Shown: positions 1 to 6,741, numbered from the stretch's first letter. The stretch: 8,940 nucleotides of DNA from Lachnospira sp. (GCA_017626275.1 JAGAJD010000117.1:1-8940), one strand, 5' to 3'. Numbers and translations are program-made. Notes: a model not told the origin generated them from the sequence alone.

Positions 1-410
1 AACATTTCATATACTTTTTCAAACAATTCAATCGTATTAACATCGTTATTATATGCCATTATAGCATATGCACTTCCCACAAAAACAAAAACGGCGACCA
101 ACGCAACCATAAGCCATTCAAGCCATTTATTTTTCTTTTTCTGACGGATATAATCTATAATAAAATCGCTTTCCCCAATGTTGTTTACCTCTACGTCGGG
201 ATATATCTTATTAATCAGTTCTATTACCTTCATAACAGAAAAACAGACTCTCCTTTTAGGAACGTCAGGCAGTGTGACAAGCTTTATCGTTTTTACACGC
301 GCTGTCACACTGGCGTTCTTACAAAGGAGAGTCGCAACATCACCAACTGTTATATCTCTTTTATCAACTTCTACATTTCTGTTAATCTGAATATATAATG
401 TTTCACTCAT
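1..410 (-). CDS. spoVAA: Stage V sporulation protein AA (SpoVAA), 3' end cut by window edge
   Basis: Reading the minus strand from the ATG at 410 gives 136 codons open to the window edge, beginning MSETLYIQINRNVEVDKRDI. The family is recognised from the N-terminal pattern (an 'I.I.....V...DITVGDVA' start), the 'V..IGESDFIIDY' segment near residues 75-87, a membrane span at about residues 97-119 (WLEWLMVALVAVFVFVGSAY) and the following 'AIMAYNNDV' stretch, which matches 'AIMNFHEDV' of Bacillus subtilis SpoVAA as I recall it. The family is about 200 residues, so roughly two thirds is present. SpoVA proteins form the inner-membrane channel that moves dipicolinic acid into the forespore and out during germination. 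An AAAGGA ribosome site lies 11 bases before the ATG. Its place directly after sigF is the same order as in B. subtilis. The rest of the spoVA operon should lie beyond the left edge. Confidence 0.88.
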   Translation of the reverse strand, partial: MSETLYIQINRNVEVDKRDITVGDVATLLCKNASVTARVKTIKLVTLPDVPKRRVCFSVMKVIELINKIYPDVEVNNIGESDFIIDYIRQKKKNKWLEWLMVALVAVFVFVGSAYAIMAYNNDVNTIELFEKVYEM

Positions 411-447
411 AATTCTTACAGTCCTTTTTGATACTTTTAATAATTGC

Positions 448-476
448 TAGTATCCTCAATAACTGTAATTTTATGC
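448..476 (-). promoter_or_regulatory. Forespore-type (SigG-like) promoter for spoVAA
   Basis: In the sigF-spoVAA gap the minus strand has GCATA (476-472), then 17 bases, then GATACTA (454-448). The known SigG consensus is roughly GNATR, 17-18 bases, CATNNTA, so only the first base of the -10 differs. SigF promoters share the -35, and GGATACTAG at the -10 is partly compatible with SigF as well. Transcription would start near 441, about 30 bases before the spoVAA ATG. In B. subtilis spoVA is SigG-dependent, which fits. The assignment is by motif and context only. Confidence 0.6.
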
Positions 477-482
477 AGAAAA

Positions 483-1199
483 TCACGCAAGTTTTTTCTT
501 CATCGCCGCAAGAATACGCTTTTCCATTCTTGAGACCTGCACCTGCGAAATTCCCAGTTCACCTGCAATATCTGTCTGCGTACGTTCTTCAAAATACCGC
601 ATTTTAATAAGCATACGCTCATTTTCGGGAAGCTCGTCCATAATCTGCTGAATCACCATTCGATTAACCGATTCTTCATTATAATTACGTTTTTCTTCTA
701 TTTTATCAATCAGGCAGACCTCGCTTCCGTCTCCCTGATAGACTGTTCTGTATATAGATTCCACATCTGCCGCCGCTTCAAAAGACATAACAATCTCCTC
801 CGGGTCAATTCCCGTCTTTTCGGCAAGCTGCTCCACCGTAGGCTCGCACTGATGTTCCCTTCGGTATTCCTCAATCGCACGAGCCATTTTAACGGAATTT
901 TCCTTGAGACTTCTGCTGACCTTTATCATGCCGTCGTCTCTTAGGAATCTTTTAATCTCCCCCGTAATCATCGGAACTGCATATGTTGAAAATTTAACAT
1001 CAAAAGACGTATCAAACTTATCAACAGCTTTAATAAGACCTATACTTCCAATCTGAAATAAATCCTCCTGTTCATATCCTCTTCCTGCAAATCTTTTGAC
1101 AATGCTTCCAATCAGTCCCATATTTTCCAGCACCAGCTTTTCTCTGGCTTCACCATCTCCTTTGTGTGCCCTCTCAATCAGTTCCTTAGTATGATCCAT
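483..1199 (-). CDS. sigF: RNA polymerase sporulation sigma factor F
   Basis: This 238-residue sigma-70 family protein is the first forespore-specific sigma factor; it directs RNA polymerase to early forespore genes and is held inactive by SpoIIAB until septation. Region 2 spans about residues 20-90 and holds the hallmark EQEDLFQIGSIGLIKAVDKF and FSTYAVPMITGEIKRFLRDD blocks (core binding and -10 recognition). Region 3 is at about 94-160. Region 4 is at about 182-235, with a helix-turn-helix at 207-226 (TQTDIAGELGISQVQVSRME) for -35 recognition. The length is close to B. subtilis SigF (255). The ATG at 1199 follows AGGG by 9 bases and lies 18 bases after the spoIIAB stop. SigG is a close paralogue, but the gene order spoIIAA-spoIIAB-sigma-spoVAA makes this SigF. 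Confidence 0.96.
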   Translation of the reverse strand: MDHTKELIERAHKGDGEAREKLVLENMGLIGSIVKRFAGRGYEQEDLFQIGSIGLIKAVDKFDTSFDVKFSTYAVPMITGEIKRFLRDDGMIKVSRSLKENSVKMARAIEEYRREHQCEPTVEQLAEKTGIDPEEIVMSFEAAADVESIYRTVYQGDGSEVCLIDKIEEKRNYNEESVNRMVIQQIMDELPENERMLIKMRYFEERTQTDIAGELGISQVQVSRMEKRILAAMKKKLA

Positions 1200-1217
1200 A
1201 TAATCACACCCTATCTG

Positions 1218-1655
1218 CTAATTTTCTACACCTATTCTTTTTTTCATTGTTACAGTTGTTCCACTGTTTTTTCCTGAAGTAACCTTTAATTCGTCCATAA
1301 ACGCTTCCATAAATGAAAAGCCCATGCCTGAACGCTCCTGCTCCGGCTTTGTTGTATAAAGCGGTTCCATCGCACGCTCAACATTTTCAATTCCAACGCC
1401 CTCATCTTCAATCTCAATAATTACGTCTCTGTCAACAATACTGCACCGCATGAGAATCTGCCCCTCTCTGCCGTCATAGCCATGCACGATACTGTTAGTC
1501 ACGGCTTCCGAAACAGCAGTCTTAATATCTGCAATTTCCTCAACTGTCGGGTCAAGTCTTGTGCAGAATGCCGCCGCTACTACTCTTGCAAAGCTTTCAT
1601 TTTCTGACTTTGCGTCAAATATAATTTCCATTGAATTATCTGCCTTATTTTTCAT
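1218..1655 (-). CDS. spoIIAB: Anti-sigma F factor / serine kinase SpoIIAB
   Basis: This 145-residue GHKL-fold ATPase binds and inhibits SigF and, with ATP, phosphorylates SpoIIAA. The N-box is at residues 50-60 (EAVTNSIVHGY), with E50 as the expected catalytic base and N54 as the Mg-ATP ligand. The G1 box is DEGVGI at 84-89, and the ATP-lid/G2 region is ERSGMGFSFME at 107-117. The block SENESFARV near 17-25 and LYTTKPE near 99-105 match B. subtilis SpoIIAB almost residue for residue as I recall it. The ATG at 1655 is preceded by GAGGG at 5 bases and is 11 bases after the spoIIAA stop, so the two partners are translated from one message. A later in-frame ATG (residue 9) is possible but has no comparable ribosome site. 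Confidence 0.97.
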   Translation of the reverse strand: MKNKADNSMEIIFDAKSENESFARVVAAAFCTRLDPTVEEIADIKTAVSEAVTNSIVHGYDGREGQILMRCSIVDRDVIIEIEDEGVGIENVERAMEPLYTTKPEQERSGMGFSFMEAFMDELKVTSGKNSGTTVTMKKRIGVEN

Positions 1656-1666
1656 GTTTACCCTCG

Positions 1667-2056
1667 CTATTTTTCAATATTTTTGGCTGCCTGACCGATA
1701 TCATCGTATGTATGCACCAGCTTGTGAAGCCCTGAAATCAAAATGATTCTCTGAATACTCTCATTAGCACCCGCAATGCTTATGCTTCCTATATCCTTAA
1801 GCTTTTTGTATCTTCCCATGATAAGCCCTATTCCTGAGCTGTCCATAAATCCAATCTTGGAGAAATCAAATATCAGATGTCTGACGCCCCTCTCATCTAT
1901 CACATTATCAATGACATCTCTCATCTCATCTGCCAGATGATGATCAAGCTCTGCATTCATGCTGACAACAAGCCTGTTTCCCGATACCATATAGATATAA
2001 TCGGTGTGTTTATTTTCTGACCATTCCTCTTTTGCCGGACTTTTTGCTGTTTCCAT
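1667..2056 (-). CDS. spoIIAA: Anti-sigma F factor antagonist SpoIIAA
   Basis: This 129-residue STAS-domain protein (domain about residues 20-127) is the anti-anti-sigma factor: in its dephosphorylated form it binds SpoIIAB and releases SigF. The phosphorylation loop is FMDSSGIGLIMGRYK at 70-84, with Ser74 corresponding to Ser58 of B. subtilis; the ELDHH block is at 36-40. I chose the ATG at 2056 because GGAGG lies 7 bases upstream. A longer reading frame from 2095 would run into the terminator stem and has no ribosome site. Even so, the protein carries about 16 hydrophilic N-terminal residues more than the B. subtilis protein (METAKSPAKEEWSENK). It is the first gene of the spoIIA operon. I see no dacF upstream, where B. 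subtilis has one. No clear SigH or SigA promoter was found. Confidence 0.96.
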   Translation of the reverse strand: METAKSPAKEEWSENKHTDYIYMVSGNRLVVSMNAELDHHLADEMRDVIDNVIDERGVRHLIFDFSKIGFMDSSGIGLIMGRYKKLKDIGSISIAGANESIQRIILISGLHKLVHTYDDIGQAAKNIEK

Positions 2057-2084
2057 GCTGTTACCTCCATGATTTAAAAATAAG

Positions 2085-2123
2085 AAACCTGACAAACACC
2101 CTTTATATGTGTTTGTCAGGTTT
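2085..2123 (-). terminator. Rho-independent terminator of the coiled-coil/folC/TPR unit
   Basis: Arms 2085-2099 and 2109-2123 are perfect 15-bp inverted repeats (minus strand AAACCTGACAAACAC and GTGTTTGTCAGGTTT) around a 9-base loop. Read on the minus strand, the stem is followed by TTTCTTATTTTT (the first three T belong to the stem). It lies 37 bases after the TPR gene stop and only 28 bases before the spoIIAA ATG, so it also sits in the spoIIAA upstream region. Confidence 0.88.
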
Positions 2124-2160
2124 ATCCATGCGTGTATTATTTATTTTTCCAAATGGTCCA

Positions 2161-3561
2161 TTAATGCGACTTTACATATGCATCTGCCTCTGAATAGTAT
2201 GAACTTGACTGAAATCCCTCAACAATATATTGATAGTATTTCTTGGCGTTCTCCGGCTGGTTTAACGCTACATAGCATTTTGCCGCATAATATGCCGCCT
2301 CTGCTTTCGTACTGTCACACTTAAATGCATTAACAAAATTTTCTGCTGCACTGCTGTAATCTGCTTTGCCATATTCGGTAGTTCCCTTATTGTAAAACTC
2401 ATTGGCAGCCGGCTTCATCGTAGCCTCCGCTACTGTATTATACAACTTCTTTGCTTCATCTGTCGGCAGTGAACTGACATCCAAATCAATCAGCGCTTCT
2501 GCCGCCGCCACAGTATCGTTGGCAATATATAAATTAGCCGCTTTTATCACGGCAGTCAACAGCTTATTACTTCCTGAATCACCGCTTAAGCCCGACAGTT
2601 TTTCCTCTAATGCTTCTTTTTCCGAACGCACCTTTTCCAGCTCCTGCGTCATAGAATTAAGCTCTACATTACCTGACGACAACTGTTCACTGTAATCCTG
2701 CAGACTTTTATTATATTCCTCGGTAATGCCCTTATATCTTGACGGCATAACGAGAAACCATATTAATGCTGCTCCAATCGCAACACCTGCAAGTATATTA
2801 ATAATAGTAATTGCGCCATTGCTCGGCTCCTTATAAGATGAGCGTGGCATAATAACATCGTTGCCGCTTAAAGGCTTAGTATCAGGTACTTTTTTCTCCC
2901 GCTTCTTCGGCAGGAAATCAGACTGCGAACTCTGCTTCTTTCTTAACTGCAGTTCGTCATCTATCTCCTTTAAATAGAGCTGTGCAAGCGTATTATTTCT
3001 GTCAATCTTAAGAACAGAATTAAGAAGCTTCTTTGCCCTGCCATACTCCTTATCTTTAATATACAAAAGTGCAAGAAGCTGATGTGCCTTGATAAGCTGT
3101 GGATTCTGTACAACTATTTTTTTGAGCTGTATAGTTGCCATGTCAAGGTTACCCTCTTTGGCATATTTTAACGCCGTATTATACTTCTTAACAGTACCCG
3201 TAACCATATCAAAACGGCTCTGATTTGACTGAATCTGCGCAATATAAGAGCTTGCCGGATTATTCTCAGGCTTTAAATTCTTACTTATCACCCATTCGCT
3301 GAGAGCCTCCACAACCTCGCCCATCTCACAGTATACAAGTCCCAGAAGGTTTCTGGCGTCAGTATTATTCTTGTTAATCATTATACTGGTTTTAAGGCTT
3401 TCTGCCGCACCTGACAAATCTCTTACCCTCGCCTTTGCAAGTCCGAGATTATAGTAAGCATTTGACGCCATGACTGCTTTTTTATAAAGTGCTGTGTCTG
3501 CTCCACACTGCGGACAGCGGTCGGCTTCTGTCAGTGTGCCTCCACATTTATAACATCTCAT
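2161..3561 (-). CDS. Zinc-ribbon, TPR-repeat, single-span membrane protein
   Basis: This 466-residue protein has a modular layout. Residues 1-20 form a zinc ribbon with Cys pairs C3/C6 and C16/C19 (MRCYKCGG...RCPQCG). Residues about 34-205 are TPR-like helical hairpins (for example AYYNLGLAKARVRDLSGAAE and LLALLYIKDKEYGRAKKLL). A basic, Ser/Lys-rich linker (about 206-245) leads to one membrane span at about 251-272. Then come a coiled coil (about 280-325) and a second TPR-like tail (about 385-455: NKGTTEYGKADYSSAAENF, AYYAAKCYVALNQPENAKKYY). By the positive-inside rule the ribbon and first TPR set should be cytoplasmic and the tail outside. TPR domains are protein-binding scaffolds, so a link between inside and outside partners is likely, but the partners are unknown. 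The ATG at 3561 has GGAGG 5 bases upstream; a TTG 18 bases further up is not needed. Last gene before the terminator. Confidence 0.85.
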   Translation of the reverse strand: MRCYKCGGTLTEADRCPQCGADTALYKKAVMASNAYYNLGLAKARVRDLSGAAESLKTSIMINKNNTDARNLLGLVYCEMGEVVEALSEWVISKNLKPENNPASSYIAQIQSNQSRFDMVTGTVKKYNTALKYAKEGNLDMATIQLKKIVVQNPQLIKAHQLLALLYIKDKEYGRAKKLLNSVLKIDRNNTLAQLYLKEIDDELQLRKKQSSQSDFLPKKREKKVPDTKPLSGNDVIMPRSSYKEPSNGAITIINILAGVAIGAALIWFLVMPSRYKGITEEYNKSLQDYSEQLSSGNVELNSMTQELEKVRSEKEALEEKLSGLSGDSGSNKLLTAVIKAANLYIANDTVAAAEALIDLDVSSLPTDEAKKLYNTVAEATMKPAANEFYNKGTTEYGKADYSSAAENFVNAFKCDSTKAEAAYYAAKCYVALNQPENAKKYYQYIVEGFQSSSYYSEADAYVKSH

Positions 3562-3583
3562 ATGTTCCTCCAAATCCAATGCT

Positions 3584-3721
3584 CTATTTTGACATATCTT
3601 CCATTATCTTGCTGATTAAATCTGTAATGTCCGGAACATCATTGTTATAAATTGCATCTTCCGCATCATCCACCTCCAGACTAGGCTGAAATTTCTTAAT
3701 CTCTTCTTCAAAATCTATCAT
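3584..3721 (-). CDS. Acidic 45-residue protein of unknown function
   Basis: A short reading frame between folC and the TPR gene encodes 45 residues, beginning MIDFEEEIKKFQPSLEVDDA and ending in ISKIMEDMSK. It has 14 acidic residues against 4 lysines, a Cys-free composition and no membrane segment. The last third (DITDLISKIMEDM) could form an amphipathic helix. A stop codon lies in frame 9 bases before the ATG, so the start cannot be further upstream. The ribosome site is weak (AAAGG, 14 bases before the ATG). It starts 28 bases after the folC stop and ends 22 bases before the TPR gene ATG, on the same strand, filling the gap neatly. I do not recognise a family. It may be a small partner of the TPR protein, but that is inference from position only. 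Confidence 0.7.
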   Translation of the reverse strand: MIDFEEEIKKFQPSLEVDDAEDAIYNNDVPDITDLISKIMEDMSK

Positions 3722-3749
3722 GTAATATTACCAAACCTTTCTCTACTTC

Positions 3750-5057
3750 TTAAATCAAAAGAAGTGCTTTAATCTCTCCTACCAAATACAAAGAGCCTGT
3801 GCATAAAAGTATGCCGCCTGCCTCTTTCTGTTTAGCCCGCCCCATACTGAAAGCCTCGCTTAAACTGTCTGTCTCATAAACATCTGCATTTGTATATTTG
3901 GCAAAAAGCTCTTTTATATTCTCTCCGTCAAGACGCCGTGAACTGTTAAGCTCCGTCACAATAAAACAGTCAAACAGCTCCGATTCCGACAGACTTCGTA
4001 TCATATTTTCAAAATTTTTATCCTTTACCACCGAAAAAAGCAATACCGCTTTTTTCTCACCACAAATTGCCTGTGCCGAACGGATAAAGCTTTCAATCCC
4101 TTCAGGATTATGCGCACCGTCAAGATACACTCCCGAAAGCACTTCCTCCATTCTTCCTTCCCAATGCATATTGTATACTGCCTGCTTTATTTTCCCCTCA
4201 TCAAGCTTAAGCAGTCCGCACTCCTGCAATACCTTAACGGCAGTCAGTGCAATACTGCAATTTTCCGCCTGATAGACAGCACCTGTCGCCAGTGAAAAAC
4301 ACTCGTTTTTATAATAACCATTATGCAGAGAAAAATCAATACAGTTTCCGGTGTTTTTATAAATTTGATACATTTCAGGCTTGACACCGACTGCCGGAAA
4401 TGCACCTTTAGCTCTTGCAGTTTCCTCTATTACCTTTATCACATCAGGTTCTTTGGCAGAATAGACAACAGGAACACCTGACTTTATAATTCCCGCTTTC
4501 TCCGCCGCAATCTTTTCAAGCGTATCACCAAGCACCGCAGTATGCTCCTTACTTACAGTTGTGATAACAGACAGCAGCGGTTTTTCTATTACATTGGTTG
4601 CGTCAAGTTTTCCACCGATACCCGTCTCAAGAATGACTATATCCACATTTTTCTCCATAAATATGCACATCGCCATTCCAAAAAAGTAATCAAAATATGC
4701 AAGACGGATTCCCTCTGCAAGCAGCTTTTCCGCAGCCACGCTTACCCTTTCAAATGCTCTGACAAGCTCCTGCCTGTCTATAAGCCTGCCGTCCGTTCTT
4801 ATACGCTCCCTGATATCAACAAGATGCGGAGACACAAATAAACCTGTGTGATATCCGTTTGCCCTTAATATCTCATCAATATATACGCATACAGAGCCTT
4901 TTCCGTTGCTGCCTGCCACATGTATAACCTTAAGCCCTTTCTGCGGATTTCCAAGTGCCTTGAGAAGTTTCCCAGCACGTTCAAAGCCGTTAAGCTCGGT
5001 AAACTGCGGTATTGTATTTAAAAATTCTTCGATTTGTTCATAATCATATTGCATCAT
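3750..5057 (-). CDS. folC: Folylpolyglutamate synthase / dihydrofolate synthase
   Basis: This Mur-ligase-family enzyme adds glutamate to dihydropteroate and/or to folates, using ATP, in the cytoplasm. With the ATG at 5057 it is 435 residues, the usual FolC length. Visible signatures are the P-loop AGSNGKGS (48-55), SPHL (76-79), ETGIGGKLDATN (144-155), the 'EHTAVLGDTLEKIAAEKAGIIK' segment (171-192) holding the conserved EKAGI lysine, WEGRMEEV (299-306) and DGAHNP (313-318) in the C-terminal domain. The start is uncertain. TTG at 5084 overlaps the upstream gene by 14 bases and lacks a ribosome site. GGAAGGA (5083-5077) lies 18-20 bases before the ATG but 6 bases before a CTG at 5068. The family normally begins with 'M.Y..E..E.L', which fits the ATG pair at 5057/5054. 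It follows the coiled-coil gene directly. Whether it does one or both reactions is not decided by sequence. Confidence 0.94.
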   Translation of the reverse strand: MMQYDYEQIEEFLNTIPQFTELNGFERAGKLLKALGNPQKGLKVIHVAGSNGKGSVCVYIDEILRANGYHTGLFVSPHLVDIRERIRTDGRLIDRQELVRAFERVSVAAEKLLAEGIRLAYFDYFFGMAMCIFMEKNVDIVILETGIGGKLDATNVIEKPLLSVITTVSKEHTAVLGDTLEKIAAEKAGIIKSGVPVVYSAKEPDVIKVIEETARAKGAFPAVGVKPEMYQIYKNTGNCIDFSLHNGYYKNECFSLATGAVYQAENCSIALTAVKVLQECGLLKLDEGKIKQAVYNMHWEGRMEEVLSGVYLDGAHNPEGIESFIRSAQAICGEKKAVLLFSVVKDKNFENMIRSLSESELFDCFIVTELNSSRRLDGENIKELFAKYTNADVYETDSLSEAFSMGRAKQKEAGGILLCTGSLYLVGEIKALLLI

Positions 5058-5070
5058 AGTATTTTTCAGT

Positions 5071-6615
5071 CTAATTCCTTCCAATTCGCAAAATATGCGT
5101 CTTTACATATTCTATAAACACAGGTTTTCCACCTGTGACAGCACAATATGTAACTGCATTCTCATCTTTGTCTTCATATTTAAATGCAGTTAAATCCCTA
5201 CTGTCATGCAGTTCCTTTAACATTTCCTCAACCAACAGCAGCTCGTCTCGCGTAAATTCTATAACAACACGTTCAAACAGTTCTTCCTCAAACGCAAATC
5301 TAAAGAAAAATGCCTGCCAGTTGTTTCTTAACTTATCGGCACGCTTCCTTACCTCATCATCAGTCTTTCTTTTAACAACCTCATAATTAAGCTTTGCAAC
5401 ATTACAGTCAGCCTCCGCTTTTTCAAGCTTGTCCTTTATCTCATTTAACTGATGCACACGCCTTTCAAGCTCGGACTGTGTACGGTCTACCTGCCGTTTC
5501 GTCTCATTGACATCATTATAATAATTTTTTGTTTCATTTTCAGGCTTTCTGCCGTTAATATAATCATCTTTACGGCTCTCAAGCCCCATAAATTTCATCT
5601 GCTGCTCATCATATTCACGCTGCGAAAGATTCACGCGTTCTTCTGCTTCTTCTCTTTTCTCCTCAAGTCCTGCCAATATATCTTCACATTTTTTGAGACT
5701 GTTTTCCGCCTGTATTCTGCCGCTTAATGCAGCGCGGAATTCTTTTTCTTCCTTTATAAGTTCCTGTCTTTCATCAGGCGTCATATATGACGGCAAAATA
5801 TTATCCGCAACTCTAAAGCTCGCGCCATGTGCGTTCCTTGAACTCCATATAAGCTGTGCAAACAGTACTCTCGATGTTCTCTTTAAGCTCCTGACTGCCG
5901 CAAACACCGTTTCCACATTGGAAAGCACATAGTCGAAACAGTCCAGTCCCAGATATGTAACAGTATACGAAAGGTACTTCGTAGCACGCTCCAGTCTTAA
6001 AATTCTTCCAATACAGCGTCCGCTGAATTCTTTCGGCATAAGCACTGACTGAAGCTGCCGTTTTGTATCAAGCGATACCTGATTCATAGCATCCTGAATT
6101 TTCTGATCCGTCTTTATCAGTTCTTCTTTATTCTGCTTTATAAGTCTCGCATGAATTGAAGCTAAAAGTGCATTATTATATGATATGCTGATTTCTTCTA
6201 ATTTATTAGCAGGAGTTTTATATTTGTTGATATTATACACCTTCGCTGCCTCGTTAATTACAAGAAATGAAAGCCTGTCCTCCGACACATCTTCCTTTAA
6301 TTCCTCAGGATAGAACTCCCTGCATTTTTCAGTTAATGCTTTCTTTAATTCATATTCAAGCTGTATTCTGTCATTGCTCTTTAAACGGTTATATTCCTCT
6401 CTCACCATGTCAGACACTTTAGTCACCTGAAAATCAAACGGTGTTCTTTTACTGAAGCTCTCCGCAAATGCATTGGCAATATCCGCCAGCCCACTGATTA
6501 CCTTACCTGACGTTTCCTTAGCAGCATTCAGCAGCGTAACATTCCTTAGAAGTGCAATCTGTATTCTGACTTCATCATCTGTCATTTTTCTGATTCCATC
6601 AAATATGTTCGGCAT
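5071..6615 (-). CDS. Unrecognised 514-residue coiled-coil protein
   Basis: I do not recognise a family for this protein. No signal peptide or clear membrane span is visible. The N-terminal half (1-280) looks like a mostly helical globular domain, with few glycines and scattered Lys/Glu pairs. Residues about 283-345 and 370-430 are charged heptad-like stretches (KEEKEFRAALSGRIQAENSL; ETKRQVDRTQSELERRVHQL), interrupted by a polar NGRKPENETKNYYND segment that could be a hairpin turn in an antiparallel coiled coil. The last 85 residues return to a folded, aromatic-rich region (WQAFFFRFAFEEELFERV). The ATG at 6615 has a strong AAAGGAGG 9 bases upstream. The gene heads the unit with folC, the small acidic protein and the TPR protein, and its last codons carry the GGAAGG preceding folC. 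It is probably cytoplasmic and structural or scaffolding; this is inference. Confidence 0.8.
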   Translation of the reverse strand: MPNIFDGIRKMTDDEVRIQIALLRNVTLLNAAKETSGKVISGLADIANAFAESFSKRTPFDFQVTKVSDMVREEYNRLKSNDRIQLEYELKKALTEKCREFYPEELKEDVSEDRLSFLVINEAAKVYNINKYKTPANKLEEISISYNNALLASIHARLIKQNKEELIKTDQKIQDAMNQVSLDTKRQLQSVLMPKEFSGRCIGRILRLERATKYLSYTVTYLGLDCFDYVLSNVETVFAAVRSLKRTSRVLFAQLIWSSRNAHGASFRVADNILPSYMTPDERQELIKEEKEFRAALSGRIQAENSLKKCEDILAGLEEKREEAEERVNLSQREYDEQQMKFMGLESRKDDYINGRKPENETKNYYNDVNETKRQVDRTQSELERRVHQLNEIKDKLEKAEADCNVAKLNYEVVKRKTDDEVRKRADKLRNNWQAFFFRFAFEEELFERVVIEFTRDELLLVEEMLKELHDSRDLTAFKYEDKDENAVTYCAVTGGKPVFIEYVKTHILRIGRN

Positions 6616-6647
6616 ATTCTAAAGCCTCCTTTCCGGTGATAAGCCAC

Positions 6648-6656
6648 ATTATAACA
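6648..6656 (-). promoter_or_regulatory. Extended -10 vegetative promoter for the coiled-coil/folC unit
   Basis: The minus strand reads TGTTATAAT (6656-6648), a perfect SigA -10 hexamer with the TG extension one base upstream. No good -35 lies 16-18 bases before it, which is usual for extended -10 promoters. Transcription would begin near 6641, giving a leader of about 26 bases with the strong AAAGGAGG site. It lies just downstream of the hairpin that ends the preceding unit. Confidence 0.6.
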
Positions 6657-6676
6657 TATTTTAATATTTTTTCCAT

Positions 6677-6741
6677 ACAAAAAGACACATTGCTACAATG
6701 TTATCATAACGAAAACGCCTTGTAATAATGTGTCTGTTTGT
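6677..6741 (-). terminator. Long-stem terminator of the acyl-ligase unit
   Basis: Arms 6677-6691 and 6727-6741 pair at 14 of 15 positions (core AGACACATT / AATGTGTCT). After a 2-base mismatch, an inner 5-bp stem (TACAA / TTGTA) continues. On the minus strand the closing arm runs into TTTTTGT. It starts 23 bases after the ligase stop and ends 21 bases before the next promoter, so it most likely separates the two units. The loop of about 20 bases is large for an intrinsic terminator and holds GTTATGATAAC (6700-6710), a separate small palindrome. Confidence 0.65.

Noticed and set aside
178..390. Plus-strand reading frame of 70 codons at the left edge
   Set aside because: It lies antisense to spoVAA, whose minus-strand frame is open to the edge and matches a known family. 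No ribosome site precedes the plus-strand frame.
2057..2095. Longer start for SpoIIAA from 2095
   Set aside because: The start codon falls in the terminator stem and the added residues do not match the family; GGAGG supports 2056.
2181..2230. GAGGGATTT-like element as the -35 of a SigH promoter for spoIIA
   Set aside because: No GAAT-type -10 follows at 11-12 bases; the match is probably chance within the TPR gene.
3745..3765. 7-bp inverted repeat ACTTCTT / AAGAAGT around the folC stop
   Set aside because: Short, A/T-rich, overlapping coding sequence and with no T-run on the minus strand, so it is not a convincing terminator.
3898..4272. Plus-strand frame of 124 codons opposite folC
   Set aside because: Ser/Ile/Leu-rich translation with no family features; it is the antisense shadow of a well-supported folC.
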